Counted from the stretch's first letter, positions 35,453-48,207 are shown. The stretch is DNA of 64,000 bases from Calendula officinalis (GCA_963853835.1 OY970820.1:76380909-76444908), one strand, 5' to 3'. Notes: generated by a model not told the origin, from the letters alone. Program-made: numbers and translations.

Positions 35453-36062
35453 GGAAACGCAAGTTCCTCAGGTAACACAACCACACTTCTTAATCACTTT
35501 AAGATACTTGTAAAGTACGTTACGAGTAATCTAACTTTTGCAATCGTTTATTGCAGGAGGAGATGGAAAGTGATAGTGACCGGCATGAGATGGTGATGAT
35601 CCCACGAGCACCAAGTTATATAATTCAGTATTTTGTGGATTCGTTTTAAACAATTTTACTTTATTGTTTGGATAATTTTATTTCTGTTAAAACAAGTTTT
35701 ATTTTGGTTTTAAATAAATTTTGAATCCATGGTTGAATTACATTGTGTGCATGTGTGATAATTACACTAGTCAAGGTTTATGACTAGATTGTAAGTCAAG
35801 TTTTGATTTACTTATATTTCATGTTTATATATATTTGTTTGATTGTTGTATAAATAATGTCTTGATAGCTCAAGGTACTTAGATGTTAGTAATTAGAAAG
35901 TTTTTCTAATGAAAGTAGTTAAGAGTTTTATGGAAGCATAAAGTTCAAGAGTTATTGAACTTAGTTAAAACATCTTAAGTAATAGTCATTAGTTATGATA
36001 GAAAGTTTTAAAGTATTAGTATTAATATAGTATGATTGTCTTGGATATAATCAAGATAGACT
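35453..36062 (+). other. Non-coding remainder after gag
   Basis: A short acidic reading (EEMESDSDRHEMVMIPRAP) near 35558-35630 could be a leftover of the polyprotein. No catalytic motifs follow. Confidence 0.4.
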
Positions 36063-36528
36063 TTAAGAGTATTATTACAAGTCTTTTATACTTGTAGTAA
36101 AGGATTTAATGAAGTCATAATTCCCTAATAGGAATAATTGGATATTCGTATAATCCAAGTAAAATGACTTAGACATTAAATGACTCTTAAAAGGGACAAA
36201 CTATATTAAAAGTATTTAAGAATTAAAAGGTATTATTGCAAGTCTTTTATACTTGTAATAAATACAATATTTAATCAAGTCATAATTCCCTAATAGGAAT
36301 AATGGATATTTGACAAATCCAAGTAATGACTTTGGCATTAAATAAGATTCTTAAAAGAATACTAATGTGTTTAAGGATTGATAGTATCATTTCAAGTGTT
36401 TCATACTTGTTAGATACAGTAATCAATAAAGATCATAATTCCCTAAACATGAATGTTGGATATTCGCAAATCCAAAGGATGATCTTAATCATTGATAGAA
36501 TTCTTAAAATATTAAACTGCAAGTTATT
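36063..36528 (+). repeat. Three imperfect tandem units of about 155 bp
   Basis: Each unit has, in order, CAAGTCTTTTATACTTG (or CAAGTGTTTCATACTTG), TCATAATTCCCTAATAGGAAT (last unit TCCCTAAACATGAAT), GGATATTCGTATAATCC-like wording and a TTCTTAAAA/TCTTAAAA end. The first two motifs are self-complementary, so every unit could form two small hairpins. They lie in the pol-less part of the retroelement. Confidence 0.7.
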
Positions 36529-38015
36529 GACTAGGTCAAAGTAGTTTAAGAGATGCTTAAGTTCCATAAAAGTAAGTGGGAGCTAAGACTAACGTAATTC
36601 ATTAAAGATGTTGATGAATTCAGTCAGTTAGTAAGACATTAACAACAAGGTTTTACCAAATCGTAAGCCAAAGAGTTAAGAGAAATAATAAATGATCGTT
36701 AATTAGATTATTGCAAACCTAATAGCGTGATCACAAGTCTTGTGATTAATTATTGCATATCTAATGGGTTGTTAACACTTCATTGGATAACATAATCATT
36801 TAAGGAAATTTCTTTAACTAGGAAGAATATCTACAAATCAAGTAACTAAAAGAGGCTTTAGTTGCAAGGATAATTTTATGAATTCAAGAAACTAAGGAGT
36901 TAACTTCCAATCCTCCTATGTTTACCGAATTACATAAAAGGCAAGACTAGAATATGTTCTAGATTGTTGCAAGAACAATATCTAGCAAAGGCAAAAGTAA
37001 TAGTATTCCTAAATACTCGTCTTATGTCTTTAGTTTAATAGAAATGATTGGTTTAGTGATAAAGTTACAATTAAGTTTGTAAGAATCATTAAGTAATCAA
37101 CACAAACGAAAGGAATAATTAATGATCCAGTAATAATTCAGTATCTATGTCCAGTGAGGAATAGTACATGAGTTAGTATCATTTTTATTCAGACTTTGTA
37201 TGTTTTACATCATCCATGAATAAAAGTCTATTTATTCAAAAAGATACAAAATCCGTGACTACTCGTCTAGGTGAGAACCTTGATGGGACGCTAACGTCAT
37301 CACGGTATTTGGTGGTAGATTCGAAAGTTCTTCGAAGATAGCTACACAAGTTTTTGCGTAAACCAAATATCGGTGATATTCTGTTGGAGGCTCAACGAAT
37401 ATTGGATTGACCACCGTGACAATACTTCGTGGTTGAAAAGTTCAAAAGTATTGTTCACTAGGATTGTCCTTAAGCCTGAGGTATTTGGTTTAGGATACAA
37501 TGACTAATGTGCTTTGGTTCAACTCAGACAATTCTGAAATACGTTTGTCATACGAGGCGATACTGGGTACAAAGGAAGTTGTATTTTAAATCGAAATATA
37601 ACAAGATGGTAATTGCACCTCCTCTTTAGGAGAGATATTTATAGGTCCTTTGACATGATGAGAAACTGACAAGTGCACGGCCGTGCCCAAACGAACTGAT
37701 TTGTTCTTTGTCGTTTATCACAGCAGTTTGAATCAAGAAGTCATAAAATGATTTCCAATACAGGAGTTGATAAATTCTACCATGCTCGTATTCGTTATCA
37801 CAAATATCGTGCTGCAATGGATAAGCCTAACATATTTGCCCAAGAAGTAGAGACATAGTGTTCTTTACTAGGAGACGCTATTAAAGAGTTTTTCATAAAC
37901 TATACCTGGGTTACGTAAGCTGTTTTTATGGGTTGGTTACCTACATGCCCATCTAGAAGGCCACTGTAGCTCGTATCATTAAGACAAAGGTTACAAACTT
38001 GCACAAGTGGGAGTC
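36529..38015 (+). other. Pol-less interior of the gag-only Copia element
   Basis: About 1.5 kb of A/T-rich DNA. The part from 37250 is less A/T-rich (CCGTGACTACTCGTC, GACGCTAACGTCATC) and could be a highly decayed pol remnant, but I could not read any conserved motif in it. Confidence 0.45.
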
Positions 38016-39131
38016 TGAAGGAATTATGTGCACAGTTAGTCAACCTATGGTGATACATCCATGCCTACGAAACACTTAAGGGTCACACCGGTGAGTGCAT
38101 GTAATACGAGCAAGATAAGCAATGATACTACGAAGAGGAATGATTCATAATAGTCATTATGAATCAGTTAAGTATTAAGTTAAGTTTAACTTATTACTAG
38201 ATTAGTTTAACTAACTAATTAATACAAGTAGTTTTACATTTACTAGTTAAGTAAATATACAATGTGTTAATTATAGATTATCCATGATATGATTTAAAGC
38301 TATTAAATCATATAGTAATTGGATAATATTGTTGTATAAATTATATAAAGTTTATTATATAATTAGTTATTGAAAGTATAAATACAAGTATATAATTCGT
38401 GTATATGGGTACCGAATTATTAGTGTATTAATACTAGACATTTAATGGTTAAGTGCAACAATAATAAACTACTTAAACTATAAGGGATGGAAGTGTTAAA
38501 AGGAAGTTTAATTAAAGTTCTAATATTAATTAAACTTAAAGGGTTCTAAGCGTAACTTATTTGTATATAAATAAGAGGCTTAGGGTAACCCTTATTTGTT
38601 CCTAACACCCTACGAAAATCACCCCTCCTCTCCTCCTTGGCTTCGGCCGAAACACACACACAACACAAGCCTTTGTGTTCTTCGTGTTCTTCGTGTTCTT
38701 CAAGTCTTGAAGATCCAAGTTCATTGCTTAGATCAACTAGAAGATCGCTCGATTTGTTCATCATCGGTGGATCTATCTTAAGCAACCAACAAGGTATGTT
38801 TTGGGAAACCCTTTTCTCCCTTCTCCCCTCTTGGACGAATTCGGGTTCTTTGGTTGATGGTCGAACGAACCACACAAGCAATATGTGTGTTCGAGTTCTT
38901 CATACAAGGTTTCTTTCTTGTTAACCTAATCTAGAACTCCAACATCCCAATCCTTTAGGGTTTAAGGATTAGGTTTATTCCCAGTTCCGCATTTAGGGAT
39001 TAAATCAGCTAGTTGGTTTTAACTGGTCAAGAACAAGTTCATGTTCTTGGTCAGTCATGGTTCGAACCAAGTACACTAGGAGGTCGACCCAAGTGGTTGA
39101 TCAGCCGCATGGTGCGTAGTAAAACCCTACA
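38016..39131 (+). repeat. 3' LTR of the gag-only Copia element
   Basis: 1,116 bp, TGAAGGAATT to CCCTACA, nearly identical to 30921-32040. Visible differences include an added TTCTTCGTG unit near 38690 and loss of about 10 bp near 38843. It is followed by GACGC at 39132-39136. Confidence 0.93.
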
Positions 39132-40058
39132 GACGCTTGTTGTAAAAAATCTTCATCACCGAATTGTAGTTGTCTACTAGTACGTAACAGATGCTTGTTG
39201 ACTTCACTAACTAGCGGATGGTTGTGAACCTCTTTAAATTCATACAGTTTATATGAGCATGTGCCTCTAACTAGGCTAAGTTTTATGCCCACCTTACAAT
39301 CCGTGACACTAATGTTACAATTCCGCGGTTTCACTTTTTCTATGTCGACCTGCAGAGTGTCAACATTATGTTTTTTTCTAGGTACACCAGCTTTACTACA
39401 AAGAAAATACCTGACTGCAATCTCATCATGAACATTCTTGCGGGTTGTTGATTTACGAGTACTAAACAGAGATTCTAAAGCATACCGGTTGTACATAATT
39501 TCAGCCTCATCAAGAGAATTAAAAATAGAATCAACCACTGGCTTGATTTCGTCCGATACATTAGGAACCCAAGACTTGGTCCCCTCTGGTGTTTGCGTCA
39601 TAGTGCTATTTAGTGACTCAAATTCTGCATCCGGATTAACATCTACATATAATGAAGATATAAACGTTACATGTAGATGAATGGTAAATCGCTTACAAAA
39701 TTAATTTTCAACATAATAACCATAAAAGGAAAACATGAGGTAATGTTCCTTGGTGAATGTAAACAATGAAATCAATCCATACCGAGCCTTTTATTACAGA
39801 ATGTTTTGTTCAGTAATGAATACGAACATAATAACAACACTGAATCCTAATCTTTTTAAAATAAAAATTCGTTCAAACCTTCAAACAGAAAATTGGTAGT
39901 GTAAATTCATACAAAAGATGTAAATTCATATAAATCATTAATAAAAAAAACTCACTTTGAACGCCGTTTCCCTGATCATCAAGGACGTTTTTAATCGATG
40001 ATGGAGTGCAAGGGTTACTACAATCTTCAGAAGCAGCACTATATGTTGACATCTTCAA
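39132..40058 (-). pseudogene. FAR1-type DNA-binding N-terminal part of the transposase
   Basis: Exons at about 40053-39955 (MSTYSAASEDCSNPC) and 39645-39132 (AEIMYNRYALESLFSTRKS, VRYFLCSKAG, CKVGIKLSL, YKLYEFKEVHNHPLV). The Cys...Cys...HNH pattern is the FAR1 zinc-binding domain. It is cut off at the GACGC duplication by the nested Copia element, and continues at 30920. Confidence 0.85.
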
Positions 40059-40503
40059 ATAATTCCAATTATTAAATGACTTATACCCTTTAAAAAACGA
40101 TTATTGAATATTCGTAATACCTGCACTTTTTGGAATATCAAAATTAGAACACGATTGATTTTTTTAAAGAATTAGGGTAAAAATTCGGTGGTTATGGAAT
40201 CCTATTAATACCTGCAATTCTTTGATCGAACTAATTGACAAACCAATTGACGAACCTGCAATTCTTTGATCGAACTAATTGACGAACCTGCAATTCTTTG
40301 ATCGACCTAATTGACGAACTAATTGATCGAACTAATTGACGAACCACATAATTCTTTTATCCTATTGGGAGATATGATCAATGAATAACGTAATAATATG
40401 AGATTGAGTTATTCAGTTGCCTTTTATGTGATAAAATCAAATATTTAAAACAAATACACAATTACTAAATTGTCCTTCTAAGATGAAAGTTAAAATAGAT
40501 TGA

Positions 40504-41579
<1,076 letters not shown>

Positions 41580-41591
41580 GCTCTGATACCA
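41580..41591 (-). other. Primer-binding site of the split Copia element
   Basis: GCTCTGATACCA, exact complement of the tRNA-Met primer sequence, one base from the LTR start. Confidence 0.9.
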
Positions 41592-41592
41592 C

Positions 41593-42411
41593 TGTTGGGT
41601 TTTCTATGCATCTCGCCACACTTTACTTGAGGCTGAAATCTCAAGTAACTTGATTAGATAATTGACCCGATAAAACTTTGGACCGTTAGGTTTACAATTC
41701 TAACACAACTAGATAATTTAATAAACTAATTATTAAATTACAATTCGAATACTTAGTTGATTATTTCTCAGTGAGGATGACAAACCCTCCGATCTAGTAC
41801 GAGCCAGATTAATACCATAATGCTAAGATTCAAGGAAGAATCCCTCTATCGTATCACACCCAAGGTTGGTCACGAACGGACGATGTACCACGAGGTAGTA
41901 CAAAACACCATTGAGAAACTTGCACCGAAAGCAAATCGAAAAACCCCTTTCGATTCCGGCGACGGGCGGCGGTGCTGCGGCGGGAGAGTGGCGGCAGGCG
42001 GTGGTTCGACGGCGGCGGTTGGATGGTGGTGGTGGTGTGTTCGGCCGAGTAGGGCGTAACACAAGGAGGCACAAGTGATTAAGTGTTTAGGTTAATACCC
42101 TTAACCTTTATTTATACTTGACCAAACCTAATTAGAGTCAAACTCTAATTAGTCCAAGCCCACCATTTAATAAGCCCACAAGTAATTAGTTAATCCAGTT
42201 ACTAATACTTGTAGCTTAATACCATTAACTAGTTAATTACTCATTAACTAGTTTAGCTCGTCTAGCCCAATAGTCTATTTAGTTTAACTATTAATTAAAC
42301 ACTACGTTATTTCTCGTGTTCGTTGACGCCTCGAGGGCAACTCGAATAGGACTCTAAAATACTCGAACCGGAATACCGGTTTATTTGATGTGTTGGACAC
42401 TATTTCCAACA
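41593..42411 (-). repeat. 5' LTR of the split Copia element
   Basis: 819 bp with inverted ends TGTTGG and CCAACA. On the minus strand a TATAAATAAAGG promoter box lies near 42105-42116. The G/C-rich GGTGGTGG stretch at 41955-42055 falls in the transcribed part. No second copy of this LTR is in the window. Confidence 0.75.
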
Positions 42412-43426
42412 ATTTTGTCGTCTTGTGATCGTCGATATCTTCTAGAATATTTGCAAGATATTCCCATAATCAGCGATGCACAAACTTGTGCTTTACTTGT
42501 GTCTTTCTGTGACACTGAAACTTCCGGCCTATGTACACTTCTGGCACCCATGAGTTTTCGGATACTCATGCTTCTTCAGATGGCCTTCAGCTTCAGTGAC
42601 CTTCACTAAGAGTTTTGCTTAGAGAAGTATCTTTTCAATGGTTCAGCGTTTTGTCCAATGCGCTGAACCTGTTACACTATCTGATCTATTAACCAGTATC
42701 TGATTCCGCACGGGGAACTGATCGTTGTTTCAGATAGTGATCATATAGTGTAACTGGGTAACTGAAATCCGAACTGATCAGATTTAATTATCCACAATCT
42801 GAGGAACTAAGCCTCAGATTGTCTTCTAACTATTTGCCCTTTTATCTTCATTAAATCTCTTCAGTGGGGGATGCTTTTCGGCGACTCAACAAAAACTTCA
42901 TTATAATACTGTAATAATTTTTGAAAAAAAAATGGTAATGATAATTCTTAGGGCAGTTTTTAAGAAGAAAAGCTTATTGTTGAAAGTTTTGTACAATAAC
43001 TACAAAAATCACCACCCTAAGACTACATGTAAAGGGGTGCGCCCCCCTATGTCCCACACATACAAACATGTCCCTTCCCTTTACCACGTTGTCGGTTACC
43101 AATTTTAAAATTATTTTTAATGTTAATGAGTTTGGTTGTCTGCTACGTGAGCTTGGTCGGGGGTTTTCTTGTATTTAGTCGAAAGAGAAAAAGGTGATGT
43201 GGTGGTGAGTTGACAGACATGACCAAATTGGGTTTGGTCACCCCTTACACCCATTCTAAAAATCAGGTAATCATGAACCTTTCCATTATTTGCCTGTTAG
43301 TGAGGAAGAACATGATGTGGGCAAAACTGATAAGTTACGGTAGTGATAACTCTGAAATGTAAAAAGGGGAAATAAATAGTAAATTATATGGAAGGCATGT
43401 AGTATATCATTTATTACAATCTCAAT
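42412..43426. other. Intergenic with hairpins and a possible MITE
   Basis: No gene supported. A perfect 10-bp stem CAATCTGAGG/CCTCAGATTG with 7-base loop occurs near 42793-42820, and GTTACACTATCTGATC is nearly inverted by GATCATATAGTGTAAC. At about 43022-43258 TGTAAAGGGGTG and CACCCCTTACA are inverse ends of a possible 240-bp MITE. Confidence 0.45.
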
Positions 43427-44068
43427 TAGGGGTGAGCAGAAAAAGAGGGTAACTGGAATCGGAACCGGATGTTCCAGACTAGGAACCTGCTAGGAGGTTC
43501 TGGTTCCTAAAATCATGGAACCACCCTAAGAGGCTCCGGTTCCGGTTCCCAAAATTAAGAAACTGGAAACGGTGGATAACCTGGAACCGGTTACACAGTA
43601 TATTTAAATTAAAATATATAATATATTATACATGATTAAATTAAATAGATTCATAATTTATCTAAATGAATACTAGTCCAAATAAAAATATAAAATTGAC
43701 CTTACTCGTCGTGAGGTCGTATCTTATACATTTACAATGTTTTTGTCATTCTTATTCACTTATTTCTATTTTGAACAATATTCGTAATTGTTGAACTATA
43801 TCTGAATCAAGAAACAATATTTGTAATCGTTAGTTTGTGTGACTTATTGTTTTGTTTATTCAGTAAGTAATGTTAATTTTTTTTTTTAATTTAGATACAG
43901 GGTAACCGGAACCTGCCCTGGAACCGGCGGTTCTAGTTCCGGTTTTGAAAATTTAGGAACCTGTCTTCCAGGTTCCGGTTCCAGTTCCTATATCTCGGGA
44001 ACCTGCGGTTCCGGTTTTGGTTCTGGTTCCAGTCAGAACCGACGGGTACCCTGTTATGCTCACCCCTA
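43427..44068. mobile_element. hAT-type non-autonomous element, copy 1
   Basis: Ends TAGGGGTGAGCA and TGCTCACCCCTA with a perfect 8-bp duplication ATCTCAAT (43419-43426, 44069-44076). The interior is filled near both ends with GGAACC/GGTTCC wording (GGAACCGGAT, GGTTCCGGTT), giving long self-complementarity. There is no transposase. Confidence 0.93.
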
Positions 44069-44076
44069 ATCTCAAT

Positions 44077-44722
44077 CTTTGAATTTCGTTTATTAGAGAT
44101 GTCCTTGGTTTATATACGTTGTTACATAGTTGGTCCATACAACCATTACATTAATTTAATTTAACAAACTACCCTTTTATACTTTTGCAATAAAGTGAAG
44201 ATAAAAGATTGTGAATTTAATAGATAATAAACCACATGAACCATTCATAAAGTTTACTGTATTAATTGATTATTTTTCTTATTTGTCCATATTCTTTCAC
44301 CAAAATTTATTTACCACTCACATTTATCTCTTTGATTTCAAAGCTCACTTAGTAACCATTATCGTCACGCCACCACACACCCTGAAAAGTCAATTCATCC
44401 ATAAACTCTGAATAAAGAGGAAAAAGAAAAAAAAATCAATTAGTAGAGTAAATTTCACAGATAATCCTTATGTTTATGATTTATTACATTCAAAGTCTTT
44501 TATTTTCAGTTTATTGCAAAAGTCTAAAAGGATAGTAAATTTTTTTAATAACTATAGAGATCACCGGTATAACAAATGATATAACAAATGTACCTTCGAT
44601 ACAATTTTTTCAAAGTATATTACTAGCTAGGACCGGCAACTTGTTCAGCCGGTCATGGAAGCATGAGCAGTTTGTTCACTCTTAAATTGGGACTGCATGT
44701 TCCCCTCCTCACACGTTCCATC
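44077..44722. other. Intergenic, possible Mutator end fragment
   Basis: GAGTAAATTTCACAGATAATCC at 44446 resembles the outer end of the 15938 foldback element, but no partner end is visible. No gene seen. Confidence 0.35.
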
Positions 44723-44730
44723 TCTTTCTC

Positions 44731-45392
44731 TAGGGGTGAGCATAAAAACCGAAAAACCGAACCGAAACCGAAAAACCCGAAAAAACCGAACCCAAAAAAC
44801 CGAACCATTTGAAAAACCGATATCAACGGTTTTGATTTTCTAAAAACCCGAATGTTTGGGGCGGTTTTCGGAGGCATATGAAAACTCAAACCGAAAAACC
44901 CGCCCCGCCCCGCCATTATATATATTTCAAGTTTTATAAAAATATTCCTATATTTTTAAAAGATTTTATATAGATTTGTTTGTAAAATGAAAGCAACCAT
45001 GCAATGAAACTTCTAAGGATGAAGACATGGACTAAGATTGTTACGAAAGATTGTTAAATGTTATTCTATTATTAATCTTATTTAAATTATGTTAGTTGAA
45101 TTTATTATTGCATTATACTAAACTTACTAGTTATGTTTTATTTATAATAAAATGAGTTAATGTTTGGGAGTTTGAATCATAATATTAATTTTTAAGGTAA
45201 CAAATTGGTAAATTTAAAGGAAACTAAAAAACCGAAACCGAACCGAAACCGAACCGAAAAACCCGAAAAAACCGAAAAACCGAAACCGAAAAACCCGAAA
45301 CCGAACGGGGTGTAATTCTCAAAACCCGAACTTTCGGGGCGGGGTTTGGTTTTAGTTAAAAACCGCCTCAAACCGCCTCATGCTCACCCCTA
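44731..45392. mobile_element. hAT-type non-autonomous element, copy 2
   Basis: Ends TAGGGGTGAGCAT and ATGCTCACCCCTA with perfect 8-bp duplication TCTTTCTC (44723-44730, 45393-45400). Subterminal arrays of AACCGAAAAACCG at both ends flank an A/T-rich centre. It inserted 167 bp upstream of the AP2-like start codon, so it sits in that gene's promoter or leader. Confidence 0.93.
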
Positions 45393-45558
45393 TCTTTCTC
45401 TCTCTAAAACCTCTTCAATGGAATCAAACACTAGCCAATGATTCACTCTGCCCCTACATTTATTTTCCCGGCCACCTTCCAGCAACTATCATAACCTTCA
45501 TATTTTCATCCTATTACTAAACATCAATCATCCTAATTAACATCTGAAAACTTGAAAA

Positions 45559-47868
45559 ATGTTGGATCTTAATCTGAACTTTATTCACGAAGATGGAAGA
45601 GCAGCTGTTCGAGGCGAAATCGAGGAATCAGGCACTTCAAATTCATCGATTCTGAATGCGGAAGGTTGTAATTCCAGTAATGTCGGCGACGGTGACGTCG
45701 ACGGAGACGACTCCGTCGCTGCTGCTGGCGATGTAGACAACTTCCATTGCTTCAATTTTGACATCTTAAAAGTTGGAGATACTGGTGCTTTGCTCAGCAA
45801 CAGGACCGATCAGGATCGGCCGAGTCAAACTCAGGCTCAGACTCAGTCCGAGTTCGTGACTCAGACATTTTTTCCGATCAGTCATGGGGACGGAAGGTTT
45901 AATCCAGGGCAACAGGTGAACTCGTTCTTATTCCCCAATCATAATGGATTGCAAGAGGTGAATTTAGCACAAGTACAACAACAGAAGGCCATATTACAAG
46001 TAAATCAAGTAGCGAAGAAGAGTAGGAGAGGACCTAGGTCTAGAAGCTCACAGTACAGAGGAGTTACTTTCTATAGAAGAACTGGTAGATGGGAATCACA
46101 TATCTGGTTAGTTAGCTCCTGCATTTGATTTGAATTTATTTTTATTTTATTTTATTATTAACAATTGTGTACCTAGCTCTAATTTTATTCATGTACTTTT
46201 GTCTTTGATGTAGGGATTGTGGGAAACAAGTCTATTTAGGTAATTATGGACATCTCTAATTGATTGATTTCCCTTATTATTTCCCCTTTTAGTAACACAT
46301 AATGCTTTGTACAATTGTACTTGGTCCATTTTCTTATTGATTCGGCCAATTTTGACTTTGGTTTTAAATTTAGGTGGATTTGACACAGCTCATGCTGCAG
46401 CTAGGTATACAATCTCATGTTATTTCTAGTATCTTTTTTGTAACTTCTTCTATGTTATATATACTCTTACTCTTTGAGCTTATAAATTAATGGAGTTTGA
46501 ATGTGATAACCAGAGCCTATGATCGAGCTGCTATAAAATTTAGGGGTGTTGATGCTGACATTAACTTCAATATCAGTGATTATGAGGATGATATGAATCA
46601 GGTTTGCACTCAGTTAATGATTTATCAGTTTTGATTCAATATCTTCGTGTTAATATTGTTTTGATTATGTTATAGCAGATACAAAATCTTTCAAAGGAAG
46701 ATTTTGTGCAGTTACTACGTCGCCATAGCAACGGGTTTTCAAGGGGAAACTCCAAGTACCGTGGGGTGACAATTAACAAATGTGCCAAAAAGTGAGAATC
46801 CGTATACTTATTATTATGATGTTATCCAAATTAGGTTTTAGATTTATGCACTTACTTCAAAGATTTTAACTTCATCAAGAAATGAATGCCATTTTGTTGT
46901 TTTTACAACAAGCTAGCTAATATATCCTAATGTAGAGAATCCATTACAAATTTTGAGGCCAATGCATATGAAGGGAAGACCGTTGTATCTCCTTATGGTA
47001 AATTTCTTATACCTGTATTTGTTATATATAAATCGTTAATTAGATGCATTATATAAGTTGTATACTGAGTTTAATTATGTGCAATGTGATGCAGGAAACG
47101 GTCATAGTCTGGATTTAAACTTAGGAATTTCAACCCCTTCGTGTGCAAGTAGGAGCAAAAACATGGACCCTATGCAGTTTAATCATGGCTCACATGACAT
47201 TAGGAGATTACATGTAACAAATACTACAATTTATCATCGTTTTAGAAAATAATGTGACATGTTTCTATTTATATAACAGATGGAAAACCATGCTACAATA
47301 GCTTTAAAAGGGCTACCAATAATATCTGAACTCGGTCAATCATTGTCGGGAATGTATCCTACCTTCTTTCCCGGTTACAAGGTGAACTTTTAGCTATCGT
47401 TTTTATGAGTTTTGATATTTAGTCATACCATTTGGTCCTACTCATTAGATGAAGACATGTGTCAAAATTAAAAGATATTATTAACAGAGAGAATTAGTGG
47501 ATTACACATGTCATCATATTAAGTGAGTAGGAACATGAGTATGACCAAATGGTAGGACTAAATATCATTTCTCCATTTTTATACGAAAAAACATTAAAAC
47601 TTTTGATAATGAATTACTAAAAACATTTGAATTATTTAATTAGGTTGGACCAACAAATACTCGAATGATTGGCGGGCCCTCAAATTGGGCATCACAGTTG
47701 CACGGTCAGAGTCACACCTCAACCACCTCGTTCACTGCAGCATCATCACGATTCCCGGCTTCGGCCGCAACTGCCGCCATCTCAGCCGCCGCCACAAACT
47801 GTCATGATTTCTATTACCGGATGATACCACCACCATCACCGCCACCAGCACCACCACCGACACCTTAA
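45559..47868 (+). CDS. APETALA2-like transcription factor with incomplete second AP2 domain
   Basis: Nuclear DNA-binding protein of the euAP2 group (TOE/AP2 type), which regulates flowering time and floral identity. Nine exons: 45559-46106, 46214-46239, 46374-46404, 46514-46601, 46679-46791, 46936-46997, 47095-47213, 47280-47381, 47644-47868, all with GT-AG borders and consistent phase. MLDLNLNF at the N-terminus and LDLNLG in exon 7 are EAR-type repressor motifs. AP2 domain 1 is complete (SSQYRGVTFYRRTGRWESHI through AHAAARAYDRAAIKFRG). Domain 2 has its start (SKYRGVTINKCAKK) and tail (ESITNFEANAYEGK) but lacks about 38 residues between. A miR172-like site is in exon 9. The C-terminus is Ala- and Pro-rich. 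The reading frame is open throughout, so it is expressed-capable, not an obvious pseudogene. Confidence 0.9.
47407..47573. mobile_element. MITE in intron 8 of the AP2-like gene
   Basis: Ends GAGTTTTGATATTTAGTC and GACTAAATATCATTTCTC are inverted, continuing with ACCATTTGGTC. Flanks CGTTTTTAT and CATTTTTAT match at eight of nine bases, so a 9-bp (Mutator-type) duplication is likely. The same family occurs at 50253-51129. Confidence 0.8.
47735..47755 (+). promoter_or_regulatory. miR172 target-like site
   Basis: CTGCAGCATCATCACGATTCC against the usual euAP2 site CTGCAGCATCATCAGG..TTCT, which represses these genes by cleavage or translational block. The G-to-C change creates a mismatch opposite miRNA position 7, and the 3'-most base also mismatches position 1. 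In protein the change replaces the usual Gly with Arg (AASSRF). Confidence 0.8.
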
Positions 47869-48207
47869 TTACCACCATTCTTCAACTTTTGGATTGTTTC
47901 AATTTTTGGTACACGTGACCAAATATGCAAATATCTTGCTTGTGATTTTTTGGCTTGTAATTAATTACTTGTATGATATGCATTAAAAGTTGTACATAAA
48001 GTATGTGTATGGTTTTTAACTTGTGAAAGAAGACAAGGATTTGAAGATGGTACCAGCCAGTCAGCAGCCCCATCCTTTTGACCCTTCTTTGGTTTGTTTA
48101 TTTGGCCAATGGATTTGCCACGTCATTCTTCTTGATTTTCGTGACGTGGATTTTTTTATTTTGTAATTGTAAAAAACGTGCTAACTGTAATGCTTTTATA
48201 AGAAAGA
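47869..48207. other. 3' flank of the AP2-like gene
   Basis: Presumed 3' UTR and short spacer up to the Helitron. There is no AATAAA-type signal that I would insist on. Confidence 0.45.

Larger units (their letters stand above)
30921..39131 (+). mobile_element. Gag-only (non-autonomous) Copia element nested in the transposase
   Basis: 8,211 bp with LTRs 30921-32040 and 38016-39131, GACGC duplications, tRNA-Met primer site at 32042-32053 and a purine-rich stretch AAGTGGGAGT before the 3' LTR. The only ORF of size is a Copia gag at 34586. I see no protease, integrase, reverse transcriptase or RNase H motif in the remaining 2.5 kb, so it must move with proteins from a related element. LTRs are nearly identical, indicating recent insertion. 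Confidence 0.93.

Noticed and set aside
41820..42074. Overlapping ORFs in the G/C-rich stretch of the 41593-42411 LTR
   Set aside because: Open because of GGT/CCA repeats, within an LTR, with no recognisable protein.
42385..42609. ORFs on both strands next to the LTR end
   Set aside because: No recognisable motif on either strand; the plus ORF starts inside the LTR.
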